A DNA stretch of 64,000 nucleotides from the NCBI RefSeq assembly GCF_000818015.1, contig NZ_CP007511.1:1350001-1414000 (forward strand), given 5' to 3'. Position numbers and translations under genes: made by a program. Positions 1-13,158 of the stretch are shown one piece after another. The first letter of the stretch is position 1; every line of letters begins with the position of its first letter. The stretch is from Stutzerimonas balearica DSM 6083. GTDB taxonomy: Bacteria; Pseudomonadota; Gammaproteobacteria; Pseudomonadales; Pseudomonadaceae. Under the pieces are notes generated by a model, which had not been told where the DNA came from, did not search any database, and was given only the letters and a program-made list of their open reading frames with translations.

Positions 1-452
1 GTCATCCGTCGGAAACCGAAGAGCGCCTCGGCGTTCGCTTGATCGCCTATGCGCTGTGGTACGACGAGCAGCTGGGCTTCGGTCGCGGCCTGTCGGATGT
101 CGATGAGCCGGCGCTGTGGCAGAAGAGCCTGGATGAACGGATCCTGCACTGGATCGAGGTCGGACAGCCGGATGCCGAGCGCATCACCTGGTGCTCGCGG
201 CGTGCCGAGCGGGTTAGCGTGCTGGCTTACGGCAATCTGCGGGTATGGCAGACCAAGGTGGTCGATGCGGTCAAAGGGCCGAAGAATGTCAGCATCGCTG
301 CGCTGGCTTCCGAGGCGCTGGAAACGCTGACCCGCGATCTGCCGCGCTCCATCCAGTGGAGCGTGATGATCAGTGACGGCGCACTGTTCGTCACCGACGA
401 GCGCGGCCAGCACGAAGTGCCCATGCAGTGGCTGCTCGGCGAGCGCGGCTGA
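1..452 (+). CDS. yaeQ: YaeQ family protein (5' end outside window)
   Basis: The reading frame is already open at the left edge (first full codon at base 3) and ends with TGA at 450-452, so the N-terminus is missing. About 149 residues are present, beginning HPSETEERLGVRL, a hallmark stretch of the YaeQ family, followed by a conserved Trp/Asp-rich body. YaeQ proteins have a nuclease-like (PD-(D/E)XK-related) fold and were first linked to suppression of rfaH defects; their biochemical role is unclear. The family usually has about 180 residues, so roughly 30 are outside. recJ follows 112 bp downstream on the same strand. The family assignment is firm and the function is not. Confidence 0.85.
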   Translation, partial: HPSETEERLGVRLIAYALWYDEQLGFGRGLSDVDEPALWQKSLDERILHWIEVGQPDAERITWCSRRAERVSVLAYGNLRVWQTKVVDAVKGPKNVSIAALASEALETLTRDLPRSIQWSVMISDGALFVTDERGQHEVPMQWLLGERG

Positions 453-564
453 ACGATCTGTCGGCCGGCGCCAAACGACCCGGTCAGGGCTGACCGATTC
501 GGGTATCCTCTGCGGCTTTTCTTGCCGGTGCGCTCGTGCCGGCTCGCTGCTCCGGAACCACACG

Positions 565-2280
565 ATGCGCATCGAACCCCGCCCGCTTCCCGACACGCTG
601 CCCGACCTGGGCGATCTCCCGCCATTGCTGACCCGGCTCTACGCGGCACGCGGCGTGACCTCGGCCAGCGAGCTGGACAAGGGCCTGGCGCGGCTCATTC
701 CTTATGCGCAGCTCAAGGGCATCGAGCAGGCCGTCGAACTGCTGGTCGAGGCACTGGAGAAGCGTCAGCGAATCCTGTTCGTCGGTGATTTCGACGCCGA
801 CGGAGCCACCGCCAGCACGGTCGGCGTGCTCGGTCTGCGGCAGCTGGGCGCGGCGCACGTCGATTACCTCGTTCCGAATCGCTTCGAATACGGTTACGGG
901 CTGACGCCCGAGATCGTTGCCGTGGCCCTCGAGCGCGGGCCCGACCTGCTGGTAACGGTCGACAACGGCATCTCCAGCGTCGACGGCGTGGCGGCGGCGA
1001 AAGCGGCCGGCTTGAAGGTGCTGGTCACCGACCACCATCTGCCGGGGCCCGTGCTGCCCGATGCCGATGCCATCGTCAACCCGAACCAGCCCGAATGCCG
1101 GTTCCCGAGCAAGTGCATCGCTGGCGTCGGCGTGATCTTCTATGTGCTGCTGGCATTGCGCGCCCGGCTGCGCGAGCGGGACTGGTTCGTTCGTCACGGC
1201 TGGGCCGAGCCGAATCTGGCCGAGCTGCTCGATCTGGTGGCCCTCGGCAGCGTCGCCGACGTGGTGCCGCTGGACGCCAACAACCGCATCCTCGTCCATC
1301 AGGGCTTGGCGCGCATTCGCGCCGGTCGGGCCCGGCCGGGGCTACGGGCGATCCTCGACGTCGCCGGACGTGACCATCGGCGCATCACCTCCACCGATCT
1401 TGGCTTCATTCTCGGGCCGCGCCTCAATGCCGCCGGGCGTCTGGACGACATGAGCCTGGGCATCGAGTGCCTGCTCTGCGAAGACGAGGCGCTGGCGCGC
1501 GACATGGCCGTACAGCTCGACGAGCTGAACAAGGATCGCAAGGCCATCGAGCAGGGCATGCAGCGCGAGGCGCTCGCCCAGCTCAAGGACCTGCCGCTCG
1601 AGGAGCTGCCGTTCGGCCTGTGCCTGTTCGAGCCGGACTGGCACCAGGGCGTGATCGGTATCCTCGCCTCGCGGCTGAAGGAGCGCTATCACCGCCCGAC
1701 CATCGCCTTTGCCGATGCTGGCGACGGCCAGCTCAAGGGCTCGGCGCGTTCGGTGCCCGGATTTCATATCCGCGATGCGCTCGACGCGGTGGCGGCTCGT
1801 CATCCCGGTTTGATCAGCAAGTTCGGCGGGCACGCTATGGCCGCCGGGCTGTCCTTGCCGCAGGAAAACTTCGGCGCCTTCGCCGCGGCCTTCGACGCCG
1901 AGGTGCGGCGCCAGCTCTGCGAGGACGACCTGACCGGCCGGCTGCTCACCGACGGCCAGCTCGGTATCGAGGAGTTTCACCTGGAGCTGGCCCGCGCGTT
2001 GCGCAATGCCGGGCCCTGGGGACAGCATTTCCCGGAGCCGATGTTCCATGGCGTATTTCAGCTGGTGCAGCAGCGCATCGTCGGCGAGCGGCACCTCAAG
2101 CTCGTACTCAGGAGCGAATGCGGCTCGCTGACGCTGGACGGCATCGCCTTCAACATCGACCGCGACATCTGGCCGAACCCTTCGGTGCGCTGGGCGGAAC
2201 TGGCCTACAAGCTGGACGTCAACGAGTATCGCGGGCAGGAAAGCGTGCAGCTGATGGTGGCGCATATCGCCCCACGTTGA
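565..2280 (+). CDS. recJ: Single-stranded-DNA-specific exonuclease RecJ
   Basis: This 571-residue protein is a 5'-3' single-strand exonuclease acting in recombinational repair (RecF pathway), mismatch repair and base excision. The DHH-phosphoesterase motifs are visible: DFDADG (motif I), TVDNG, VTDHH (the DHH signature) and later the DHHA1-type GGH segment (SKFGGHAMAAG). A C-terminal OB-fold-like part follows. The length matches the family (about 570-580). The frame is open upstream to 373, but the ATG at 565 begins the normal MRIEPRPLP N-terminus and the upstream extension overlaps yaeQ, so I chose 565. The nearby yaeQ on the same strand may be co-transcribed. Confidence 0.96.
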   Translation: MRIEPRPLPDTLPDLGDLPPLLTRLYAARGVTSASELDKGLARLIPYAQLKGIEQAVELLVEALEKRQRILFVGDFDADGATASTVGVLGLRQLGAAHVDYLVPNRFEYGYGLTPEIVAVALERGPDLLVTVDNGISSVDGVAAAKAAGLKVLVTDHHLPGPVLPDADAIVNPNQPECRFPSKCIAGVGVIFYVLLALRARLRERDWFVRHGWAEPNLAELLDLVALGSVADVVPLDANNRILVHQGLARIRAGRARPGLRAILDVAGRDHRRITSTDLGFILGPRLNAAGRLDDMSLGIECLLCEDEALARDMAVQLDELNKDRKAIEQGMQREALAQLKDLPLEELPFGLCLFEPDWHQGVIGILASRLKERYHRPTIAFADAGDGQLKGSARSVPGFHIRDALDAVAARHPGLISKFGGHAMAAGLSLPQENFGAFAAAFDAEVRRQLCEDDLTGRLLTDGQLGIEEFHLELARALRNAGPWGQHFPEPMFHGVFQLVQQRIVGERHLKLVLRSECGSLTLDGIAFNIDRDIWPNPSVRWAELAYKLDVNEYRGQESVQLMVAHIAPR

Positions 2281-2389
2281 GGCCATTGCCCGGCTGAATC
2301 CGCCGATATTTCGCCCACTCCGTTCGATTGTCCCACCCGCGGCGCGCGCCTAGAGTGCAGGCACAACAAGAACGACGGCGGATAGCGAA

Positions 2390-5688
<3,299 letters not shown>

Positions 5689-5712
5689 TCCGTTTATTTC
5701 AGGAGTCGCTGC

Positions 5713-6447
5713 ATGAACACCACAGGTTTGCTCGATCAGCTGCTCAAATCCGGCAAGGCGCTGCTCGATCAGAAGTCGGGGCAGGGGGCGCCGGCCCCCG
5801 CGGGAAAAGCCGGCAATGGCGGGCTCGAACGACTGCTCGGCGGCCTGGGCGGCGGCTCGCTGGGCGGTCTGCTCTCGGGCGCCGGGGGCGGGGCACTGGC
5901 TGCCGGGGCGATGGGCGCGCTGCTTGGCAACAAGAAGGCGCGCAGGTTGGGCGGCAAGGTGGCCACTTACGGAGGGCTGGCGGCCCTTGGCGTGCTCGCC
6001 TACCAGGCCTACAGCCGCTGGCAGGCGCAGCAGGCCGGCGTACCCCAGGGCGAGCCGCAAACCATCGACCGGCTGCCCGCGAGCGAACAGGTGGAGGCGC
6101 ATAGCCAGGCGATTCTCAAGGCGCTGGTGGCTGCGGCCAAGGCGGACGGACATGTCGACGACCGCGAGCGCGGTTTGATCGAGGCCGAAATGGCCAGGCT
6201 GTCCGGCGATCACGAGCTGCAACAATGGCTGGACATCGAGCTGCGCAAGCCGCTGGACCCTGCGGACGTGGCCGCCGCGGCCGGGACGCCGGAGATGGCC
6301 GCCGAGATGTATCTGGCCAGCCTGCTGGCGGTGGACGAGGAAGCATTCATGGAGCGCGCCTACCTCGACGAGCTGGCGCGACAGCTCGGCCTCGACGCAG
6401 GGCTGAAAGCGGAGCTGGAAAGCCAGGTGCGTGCCGCCTCGGCGTGA
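5713..6447 (+). CDS. DUF533 / TerB-like inner-membrane protein (YebE family)
   Basis: The 244-residue protein begins with an amphipathic N-terminus, then a Gly/Ala-rich segment (about residues 45-75) and a probable transmembrane segment near residues 85-105. The C-terminal half (about 125-240) is a TerB/DUF533-type helical domain with the conserved AKADGHVDDRERGLIEAEM stretch. An AGGAG ribosome-binding site (5701-5705) lies 7 nt before the ATG. E. coli YebE is an inner-membrane member of this family of uncertain role, sometimes stress-induced. The gene is followed by prfB after 113 bp. Confidence 0.85.
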   Translation: MNTTGLLDQLLKSGKALLDQKSGQGAPAPAGKAGNGGLERLLGGLGGGSLGGLLSGAGGGALAAGAMGALLGNKKARRLGGKVATYGGLAALGVLAYQAYSRWQAQQAGVPQGEPQTIDRLPASEQVEAHSQAILKALVAAAKADGHVDDRERGLIEAEMARLSGDHELQQWLDIELRKPLDPADVAAAAGTPEMAAEMYLASLLAVDEEAFMERAYLDELARQLGLDAGLKAELESQVRAASA

Positions 6448-6560
6448 TCGCAGGTCGGCCTGCCGCTGGGCCGCCGAGGCTCTCGGCGGGCTGTCGGCGT
6501 CGGGCGGCTGGCGTTATACTCGCGGGCTTTTCGAATCCGTCCGCTGGAGAGCCGAACGCC

Positions 6561-7656
6561 ATGGAAATCAACCCGATCCTCAACAGCATCAAGGACCTGT
6601 CCGAACGCACTCAGTCCATTCGGGGGTATCTTTGACTACGATCACAAAGCTGATCGTCTGACCGAGGTCAACCGCGAGCTGGAAGACCCGAACGTCTGGA
6701 ACAACCCCGAATACGCACAAAACCTCGGCCGCGAGCGCGCCATGCTGGCGCAGATCGTCGAGACCATCGACGATCTCACCGGCAGCCTCGCCGATTCCCG
6801 CGACCTGCTCGACATGGCGGTCGAGGAGAACGACGAAAGCGCCGTGGCCGATATCGAGAGCGAAATCCAGCGCCTGCGCGAGATTCTCGAGAAGCTCGAA
6901 TTCCGCCGCATGTTCAGCGGCGAGATGGATCCCAGCAACTGCTACCTCGACATCCAGGCCGGTTCCGGCGGTACCGAGGCGCAGGACTGGGCGAACATGC
7001 TGCTGCGCATGTACCTGCGCTGGGCCGACAAGCATGGTTTCGACGCCGAGATCGTCGAACTGTCCGAAGGCGAGGTTGCCGGCATCAAGGGCGCGACCCT
7101 GCATATCAAGGGCGAGTACGCCTTTGGCTGGCTGCGTACCGAGATCGGCGTGCACCGCCTGGTGCGCAAGAGCCCGTTCGACTCCGGCAATCGCCGTCAC
7201 ACCTCGTTTACCGCGGTGTTCGTCTCGCCGGAGATCGACGACAACATCGAGATCGAGATCAACCCTGCGGACCTGCGCATCGATACCTATCGTTCCTCCG
7301 GTGCCGGTGGCCAGCACGTCAACACCACCGATTCGGCCGTGCGTATCACCCACGTGCCGACCAACACCGTGGTGGCCTGCCAGAACGAGCGCTCGCAGCA
7401 CGCCAACAAGGACACCGCGATGAAGATGCTGCGGGCCAAGTTGTACGAGCTGGAAATGCAGAAGCGCAATGCGGCGTCGCAGGCGCTGGAAGACTCCAAG
7501 TCGGATATCGGCTGGGGCCACCAGATCCGCTCCTACGTGCTCGACCAGTCGCGCATCAAGGACCTGCGGACCGGCGTTGAGCGCAGCGACTGCGACCGCG
7601 TGCTCGACGGCGACCTGGACGAGTACCTCGAGGCCAGCCTGAAGCAGGGTCTGTAA
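6561..7656 (+). CDS. prfB: Peptide chain release factor 2 (programmed +1 frameshift)
   Basis: RF2 reads UGA and UAA stop codons and releases the nascent chain. The gene is in two frames: 24 codons from the ATG at 6561 to an in-frame TGA at 6633-6635, then the +1 frame from GAC at 6634 to the stop at 7656, giving 364 residues (family about 365). The SPF anticodon-like tripeptide (KSPFDSGN) and the GGQ peptidyl-release motif (SGAGGQHVN) are both present. The N-terminal [16 protein letters not shown] is typical. A -10-like TATACT sits at 6515-6520. lysS follows 95 bp downstream, the common prfB-lysS arrangement. Confidence 0.97.
6621..6636 (+). promoter_or_regulatory. prfB: prfB programmed +1 ribosomal frameshift site
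   Basis: The site reads CGGGGGTATCTTTGAC. A Shine-Dalgarno-like G run lies three bases before the slippery CTT codon (6630-6632), followed by the in-frame TGA stop (6633-6635) and a C. Slow recognition of UGA when RF2 is scarce lets the ribosome slip from CTT T to the +1 frame. This is the classic autoregulatory device of bacterial prfB. The downstream frame continues RF2 exactly where expected. Confidence 0.96.
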
Positions 7657-7751
7657 GCCGGGGTGGGGCGCCGACAGCGCCCATCCCATGACAACGTATT
7701 GATCAGCCTACCTGAGGGTCCGCGGACCCGAGCGACCGGAAAACACCGACC

Positions 7752-9257
7752 ATGAGCGAACAACCGCTGAACGAGCATGCCATCCACGAGGAAGAGAACA
7801 AGCTGATTGCCCAGCGCAAGGAAAAGCTCGCCGCGCTGCGCGAGAAGCAGCCGATCGTCTTCCCCAACGATTTCCGCCGCGATGCCCTGGCGGGTGATCT
7901 GCAGAAGCAGTACGCCGAGGCCGGCAAGGAGGCGCTCGAAGGCCAGCAGATCAAGGTCAGCGTCGCCGGCCGCATCATGCTCAACCGCGGTGCGTTCATC
8001 GTCATCCAGGACAGCAGCGGGCGGATCCAGCTCTACGTCAATCGCAAGACCTTGCCGGAAGAGACGCTCGAAGCGATCAAGCACTGGGACATGGGCGACA
8101 TCGTCGCGGCCGAGGGCACGCTGGCGCGCTCCGGCAAGGGTGATCTGTACGTCGACATGCAGAACGCTCGCCTGTTGACCAAGTCGCTGCGTCCGCTGCC
8201 GGACAAGTTCCACGGCCTGACCGACACCGAGCAGCGCTACCGCCAGCGCTACGTCGACCTGATCGTCAACGAGGATGTGCGCCAGACCTTCCGCGTGCGT
8301 TCGCAGGTGATCGCGCACATCCGCCGCTTCCTCAACGAGCGCGGTTTCCTCGAAGTGGAAACCCCGATGCTGCAGACCATTCCCGGTGGCGCCGCGGCCA
8401 AGCCGTTCGAGACGCACCACAACGCACTGGACATGGCCATGTTCCTGCGCATCGCGCCGGAGCTGTACCTCAAGCGCCTGGTGGTCGGCGGCTTCGAGAA
8501 GGTCTTCGAGATCAACCGCAACTTCCGTAACGAAGGCGTCTCGACCCGGCACAACCCCGAGTTCACCATGCTCGAGTTCTACCAGGCCTACGCCGACTAC
8601 GAAGACAACATGGACCTGACCGAGGCGTTGTTCCGCGAGCTGGCGCAGGCCGTGCTCGGCAGCACCGACGTGCCCTACGGCGACAAGGTGTTTCACTTCG
8701 GCGAGCCCTTCGCGCGGCTGTCGGTGCGCGATGCGGTCCTGCAGTACAACCCGGACATCAGCGAGGCCGATCTCGAGAACCTGGAGACCTGCCGCGCGCT
8801 GGCGAAGAAGGCCGGTGCCAAGGTCCTCGGCCACGAAGGGCTGGGCAAGCTGCTGGTGATGATTTTCGAGGAAACCGTCGAGCACAAGCTCGAGCAACCG
8901 ACCTTCATTACCCGTTACCCGTTCGAGGTTTCGCCGCTGGCGCGCCGCAACGACGAGGATCCGAGTGTTACCGATCGCTTCGAGCTGTTCATCGGCGGCC
9001 GTGAAATCGCCAATGCCTATTCCGAGCTCAATGACGCCGAGGACCAGGCCGAGCGCTTCCACGCCCAGGTCGCCGAGAAGGATGCGGGTGACGACGAAGC
9101 CATGCACTTCGATGCCGACTTCGTCCGTGCGCTGGAATACGGCATGCCGCCGACCGCAGGTGAGGGCATCGGCATCGACCGCCTGGTGATGCTGCTGACC
9201 AACTCGCCGTCGATCCGCGACGTGATTCTCTTCCCGCATATGCGCCCAGAGGTCTGA
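7752..9257 (+). CDS. lysS: Lysyl-tRNA synthetase, class II
   Basis: This 501-residue enzyme charges tRNA-Lys. An N-terminal OB-fold anticodon-binding domain (to about residue 150, with [17 protein letters not shown]) is followed by the class II catalytic core: motif 1 near FLEVETPML, motif 2 as [19 protein letters not shown] and motif 3 as [13 protein letters not shown] close to the C-terminus. The length is normal for bacterial LysS. It lies directly downstream of prfB on the same strand and is probably co-transcribed, as in many proteobacteria. Confidence 0.97.
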   Translation: MSEQPLNEHAIHEEENKLIAQRKEKLAALREKQPIVFPNDFRRDALAGDLQKQYAEAGKEALEGQQIKVSVAGRIMLNRGAFIVIQDSSGRIQLYVNRKTLPEETLEAIKHWDMGDIVAAEGTLARSGKGDLYVDMQNARLLTKSLRPLPDKFHGLTDTEQRYRQRYVDLIVNEDVRQTFRVRSQVIAHIRRFLNERGFLEVETPMLQTIPGGAAAKPFETHHNALDMAMFLRIAPELYLKRLVVGGFEKVFEINRNFRNEGVSTRHNPEFTMLEFYQAYADYEDNMDLTEALFRELAQAVLGSTDVPYGDKVFHFGEPFARLSVRDAVLQYNPDISEADLENLETCRALAKKAGAKVLGHEGLGKLLVMIFEETVEHKLEQPTFITRYPFEVSPLARRNDEDPSVTDRFELFIGGREIANAYSELNDAEDQAERFHAQVAEKDAGDDEAMHFDADFVRALEYGMPPTAGEGIGIDRLVMLLTNSPSIRDVILFPHMRPEV

Positions 9258-9373
9258 AGCCGGGTACGGGGCGGGGCGCTGGATGCGACCCCTGTCCCGT
9301 CGCGGCGCGGCCGGAGTTGCCGGCGGCGGCGTCGGCTCGTATACAGCCTCGATGATGCGCATGAGGAACCACG

Positions 9374-10669
9374 ATGAACACGCGTGACAACCTGGACGAC
9401 TATCAACGCATCGTGCGCGACCTGTCCGAGCGCATTGTCGTGGCGCAGACGCCGGTGCGGGTGCTCGACGCGGTCAAGTGGGAAGACGACATCCGCCAGC
9501 GCTTCTTCCAGGCCAAGGGGCGCGAGCTGCCACCGGTTGACCGTGCCTATTACGAGGCGCGGCCGCTGGCCTACGACTCCAGCGCGAAAAAGCAGGAATT
9601 CCAGGACATCGAGCGCGACATCACCCGCCAGCTCGGTCAGTTCAACCCGGTCGGGCAGATCATGCGGCGCATGTGCAAGGAATACCGCATGGTCATCCGC
9701 ATGCTCGAGGCGCGCGGCACCGCGGACTTCGGCATGATCTCCCAGGAGCTCTACGGCGCGGCCTCCGACGCCTTTCACGCCGGCGACCCGACGCTCGCCG
9801 ACCTCGGCCTGATGCTCTCGGACTACCTGAACAACATCGCCGACCGCGGCGACCTCAAGGACGAGCCGAAGACGCTCAATGCCCAGCAGGCCGTCGAGCT
9901 GCTGCAACGGCGCCTGGATGCGGTGTTCGGCGAAGGCGAGGGGGTGATCCGCGTGTTCGAGTCCGACGGCATCCTCGCCGATGCCGCGGCGGGCGCCGAC
10001 TACATCAAGATCCGCAGCGACGCGCTGTTCAACGAGCGCGACATCCGCGCGCTGGAAGTGCACGAGGGGCTGGTGCACGTCGGCACCACGCTCAACGGCC
10101 AGAACCAGCCGATCTGCACCTTCCTGGCCAAGGGCCCGCCGTCCTCGACGGTGACTCAGGAAGGCCTGGCAATCCTCATGGAGGTGATCGCCTTCGCCTC
10201 CTACCCGACGCGCCTGCGCAAGCTGACCAACCGCACCCGGGCGATCCACATGGCCGAGGAGGGCGCTGACTTCCTCGAGGTGTTCGCCTTTTTCCGCGAC
10301 CAGGGCTACGCCGAGGACGAGTGCTACAGCAATGCCAGCCGGGTGTTCCGTGGCTCGACGCCGGCCGGCCTGCCCTTCACCAAGGACCTGTCCTACCTGA
10401 AGGGCTTCATCATGATCTACAACTACATCCAGCTCGCGGTGCGCAAAGGCCGGCTGGAGCAGATCCCGCTGCTGTTCTGCGGCAAGACCACGCTGGAGGA
10501 CATGCGCACCCTGCGCCAGCTGGTGGACGAGGGCATGGTGGTGCCACCCAAATACCTGCCACCACAATTCCAGGACCTCAATGCGTTGTCGGCCTGGATG
10601 TGCTTCTCCAACTTCCTCAACCACCTGAGCCTCGACCGCATCGAAGCCGACTACGCCAACATCCTCTGA
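9374..10669 (+). CDS. QEGLA-motif protein (DUF1704, MATCAP-like metallopeptidase family)
   Basis: The 431-residue protein carries the eponymous VTQEGLAILMEV motif of the family annotated 'flavohemoglobin expression-modulating QEGLA motif protein'. It also has an HExxxH motif (HEGLVH, about residue 228) roughly 30 residues before it. That combination, HExxxH with a downstream Glu, is the zinc site expected of DUF1704 proteins, whose eukaryotic relatives (MATCAP) are tyrosine carboxypeptidases. The bacterial substrate is unknown. A GAGGAAC ribosome-binding site precedes the ATG. It could be co-transcribed with the membrane protein gene 52 bp downstream. Family membership is firm; peptidase activity is inferred. 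Confidence 0.85.
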   Translation: MNTRDNLDDYQRIVRDLSERIVVAQTPVRVLDAVKWEDDIRQRFFQAKGRELPPVDRAYYEARPLAYDSSAKKQEFQDIERDITRQLGQFNPVGQIMRRMCKEYRMVIRMLEARGTADFGMISQELYGAASDAFHAGDPTLADLGLMLSDYLNNIADRGDLKDEPKTLNAQQAVELLQRRLDAVFGEGEGVIRVFESDGILADAAAGADYIKIRSDALFNERDIRALEVHEGLVHVGTTLNGQNQPICTFLAKGPPSSTVTQEGLAILMEVIAFASYPTRLRKLTNRTRAIHMAEEGADFLEVFAFFRDQGYAEDECYSNASRVFRGSTPAGLPFTKDLSYLKGFIMIYNYIQLAVRKGRLEQIPLLFCGKTTLEDMRTLRQLVDEGMVVPPKYLPPQFQDLNALSAWMCFSNFLNHLSLDRIEADYANIL

Positions 10670-10721
10670 GCCGGCCCGGCGCAGCGCACGAATCAATCAT
10701 CACGCAAGGAAGCGTAACGAC

Positions 10722-11381
10722 ATGGAAAACCCCGTCTTCGCCCGCCGCTCCAGCCCGCTGGACCGCACCCTTTCGGCTGGCGCCTACAACCTCGTCATCG
10801 GCCTGACCCTCTGCTGGGGTTTCTGGGTCAACTGGTGGATGGTCGGCAACATTCCCGTCGAGTCCATTCGCAGCATCCATCCCTGGCTGTTCTTTGGCGC
10901 CTACTTCGCCAGCTGTCTGAGCGGCGCCTGGCTGTTTCATCGTTCCAACCAGCCCTGGGTCAGCTTCCTCGGCTACAACCTGGTGGTGGTGCCGTTCGGC
11001 TTGATCGTCAATCTGGTGGTCAGCCGCTATGACGGCGCATTGGTGCATGAGGCGATCCGCATCACCGCGCTGGTGACACTCGGCATGATGGCGCTCGGCG
11101 CGCTGTTTCCGCGCTTTTTCGCCAGCATCGCCGGTGCACTGACGGTGGCGCTGCTGCTGGTGATCCTCGTCGAGCTGGTCGAACTGTTCGTCTTCGGCGT
11201 TCATCACGGCGTGATCGACTGGATCGTGGTGCTGATCTTCTGCGGCTATGTCGGCGTCGACTGGGGGCGGGCGAACCGGATTCCCAAGACCCTGGACAAC
11301 GCCATCGACAGCGCCGCCGCGCTCTACATGGACATCATCAACCTGTTCCTGCGTATCCTGCGCATTCTCGGGCGCAAGTAG
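10722..11381 (+). CDS. Multi-pass inner-membrane protein resembling the Bax inhibitor-1 (YccA/YbhL) family
   Basis: This is a 219-residue, highly hydrophobic protein with about seven predicted membrane segments, starting near residues 20-40 and 55-70. Its end, [18 protein letters not shown], matches the conserved C-terminal helix of BI-1 family proteins (YccA, YbhL). These act as pH-gated calcium leak channels or as FtsH-linked membrane proteins in known cases. A good ribosome-binding site (AAGGAAGC) precedes the ATG. The overall resemblance outside the C-terminus is weaker than in typical YccA proteins, so function remains open. Confidence 0.72.
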   Translation: MENPVFARRSSPLDRTLSAGAYNLVIGLTLCWGFWVNWWMVGNIPVESIRSIHPWLFFGAYFASCLSGAWLFHRSNQPWVSFLGYNLVVVPFGLIVNLVVSRYDGALVHEAIRITALVTLGMMALGALFPRFFASIAGALTVALLLVILVELVELFVFGVHHGVIDWIVVLIFCGYVGVDWGRANRIPKTLDNAIDSAAALYMDIINLFLRILRILGRK

Positions 11382-11439
11382 GCGAGGGCTGGCCGGGCCG
11401 CTCCCGCTGCGCCGCAAACCACAGGATCAGGAGCTAGCC

Positions 11440-12186
11440 GTGGCCAGCCATGAACTCGAATACGAAATCCTCGGGCAATCCGCGCAGAGCGTGGAAATCC
11501 TTCTCGACCCCGGCGAGACGGTAATCGCCGAGGCCGGCGCCATGAACTACATGACCGAGGGTGTGCGCTTCGAGGCGCGCCTGGGTGATGGCTCGGCCAG
11601 CGGTGTGCTCGGCAAGCTGTGGGGCATGGGCAAGCGCATGCTCACAGGCGAGTCGCTGTTTCTCACCCATTTCAGCAATGAAGGCACCGGCCAGGCGCGG
11701 GTCGCTTTTGCCGCGCCGTACCCCGGTACCGTGGTGCCGGTCGATCTCCGCGGGCATGGCGGGCGCCTGACCTGCCAGAAGGACAGCTTTCTTTGCGCCG
11801 CCTATGGCACCCGCGTCGGCATCGCGCTGAGCAAGCGTATCGGCGCCGGATTCTTTGGCGGCGAGGGCTTCGTGCTGCAGCGTCTGGAAGGTGACGGCCT
11901 GGCGTTCCTGCACGCCGGCGGCACGGTCATTCGCAAGGAGTTGAACAACGAAACGCTGCGCCTGGATACCGGGTGCCTGGTCGCGTTCAGCGAGGGGATC
12001 GACTACGACATCCAGCTCGCCGGCGGCCTCAAGAGCATGCTGTTCGGCGGTGAGGGGCTGCTGCTGACCACGTTGCGCGGTACCGGCAGCGTCTGGATCC
12101 AGAGCCTGCCGTTCTCGCGCCTGGCCGAACGGGTCTACGAGGCTACGGTGCAGGCACGCGGCGAAACCCGCGCTGGCGGTAGCTGA
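11440..12186 (+). CDS. TIGR00266 / AIM24 family protein
   Basis: A 248-residue, all-beta protein. It opens with the family pattern of a short beta-strand, then [19 protein letters not shown] and later [13 protein letters not shown], which are characteristic AIM24/TIGR00266 motifs (mitochondrial AIM24 homologues). The molecular role in bacteria is unknown. I chose the GTG at 11440 because CAGGAG lies six bases upstream; the open frame extends back into the preceding gene. Three Gly-rich loops ([18 protein letters not shown]) fit a repetitive beta-sandwich. It lies 58 bp after the BI-1-like gene and may share its transcript. Confidence 0.85.
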   Translation: MASHELEYEILGQSAQSVEILLDPGETVIAEAGAMNYMTEGVRFEARLGDGSASGVLGKLWGMGKRMLTGESLFLTHFSNEGTGQARVAFAAPYPGTVVPVDLRGHGGRLTCQKDSFLCAAYGTRVGIALSKRIGAGFFGGEGFVLQRLEGDGLAFLHAGGTVIRKELNNETLRLDTGCLVAFSEGIDYDIQLAGGLKSMLFGGEGLLLTTLRGTGSVWIQSLPFSRLAERVYEATVQARGETRAGGS

Positions 12187-12241
12187 TGCCCGGCTTTGTG
12201 CCTGTTACGCTAGCGCTTCTGTTTTTTCCTTCGAGATATCC

Positions 12242-12580
12242 ATGTCCGAACGCAACCCCATTCCACTGATTCTCACCGCTGTCGGCACGGTCGCCCTGAC
12301 CGTCGGCGTGCTCTGGTACTACGGCTACCTGCACTTCGCCAAACCGCAGGATGCGCTGCTGCTCTCCGACTTCACGATGCTCAAGACCATTCCGGGCGAG
12401 GATTACAAGGTGTCGCTGCAGCCGGCCGATCAGGTCGCGCAGTGCATCGATGGCGTGCTCGTGCTGTTCGATACCCAGCAGAAGGGCTTGACCGGCGTGC
12501 TGGTGGACAACAAGAAGCGCGCGGTGCGTTGTACCGAGCAGTCGCTGTCTTCGGCGCAACCGGCGCAACCGGCGCAATGA
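12242..12580 (+). CDS. Small membrane-anchored protein of unknown function
   Basis: The 112-residue protein has one N-terminal transmembrane segment (about residues 8-27) and a soluble domain containing two Cys residues (in AQCIDG and VRCTEQ) that could form a disulfide if periplasmic. The C-terminus ends AQPAQPAQ, encoded by a short tandem GCGCAACCG repeat. Its stop codon overlaps the start of the macrodomain gene as ATGA, so the two are translationally coupled. I do not recognise a named domain; similar short proteins occur in Pseudomonas. Confidence 0.75.
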   Translation: MSERNPIPLILTAVGTVALTVGVLWYYGYLHFAKPQDALLLSDFTMLKTIPGEDYKVSLQPADQVAQCIDGVLVLFDTQQKGLTGVLVDNKKRAVRCTEQSLSSAQPAQPAQ

Positions 12581-13074
12581 AGCCTGAAATCTGGCGTGGC
12601 GACATCACCCGGCTGGAGGTGGACGCCATCGTCAATGCCGCCAACTCCAGCCTGCTCGGCGGTGGCGGCGTGGACGGCGCCATCCATCGCGCGGCCGGGC
12701 CGGAACTGGCGCAGTTCTGCCGTGGGCTTGGTGGGTGTGCAGTAGGCGAGGCGAAGCTGACGCCGGGTTTCGCACTGGCCCCGCGGTGCATCATTCATAC
12801 GGTGGGCCCGGTCTGGCGCGGCGGTACGGCCCACGAGGCCGAGCAGCTGAGCGACTGTTACCGCAACAGCCTGGCGCTGGCCAAGGCGCACGGGGTGGCA
12901 AGCATCGCGTTTCCGGCGATCAGTTGCGGCATCTACGGCTATCCAGCCGAGCAGGCGGCTGCCATTGCCGTGCGCGAAGTCTGCACCGGCTTGCGTGGCG
13001 GGCTGGTTCAGCGGGCGGTGCTAGTGGCATTCGACCGCGAGATGGAAGAGCTCTACCGGGCCCTGCTCGGTTGA
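12577..13074 (+). CDS. Macrodomain protein (MacroD/YmdB-type ADP-ribose hydrolase)
   Basis: This is a 165-residue single macrodomain. The ADP-ribose-binding elements are visible: [16 protein letters not shown], the Gly-rich loop [14 protein letters not shown], and later [12 protein letters not shown]. These are the MacroD-type signature, for enzymes that deacetylate O-acetyl-ADP-ribose or remove ADP-ribose from acidic side chains. I chose the ATG at 12577, which starts exactly at the domain and overlaps the upstream stop by four bases (ATGA). The frame is open further upstream, but that extension only overlaps the preceding gene. Confidence 0.92.
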   Translation: MKPEIWRGDITRLEVDAIVNAANSSLLGGGGVDGAIHRAAGPELAQFCRGLGGCAVGEAKLTPGFALAPRCIIHTVGPVWRGGTAHEAEQLSDCYRNSLALAKAHGVASIAFPAISCGIYGYPAEQAAAIAVREVCTGLRGGLVQRAVLVAFDREMEELYRALLG

Positions 13075-13111
13075 GCAATCTGGGGTGCCGACCCGCCATC
13101 AATCGCGCATG

Positions 13112-13145
13112 AAAAAGGCCCGGAGCGCTGAGCGTGCCGGGCCTT
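13112..13145 (-). terminator. Rho-independent terminator of the OmpA-like lipoprotein gene
   Basis: A 9-bp perfect stem (AAGGCCCGG at 13115-13123 pairs with CCGGGCCTT at 13137-13145) has a 13-nt loop. Read on the minus strand the stem is followed by a T-rich tract (CCTTTTTC). It lies 13 bp downstream of the leftward gene and also separates it from the convergent macrodomain gene. Confidence 0.85.
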
Positions 13146-13158
13146 GGTCAGGACGAGA

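Noticed and set aside
6561..6660. prfB pseudogene because of the early stop
   Set aside because: The stop is the programmed frameshift TGA with all required sequence elements.
7533..9362. 609-codon open frame opposite lysS
   Set aside because: Antisense shadow; lysS motifs 1-3 are intact on the plus strand.
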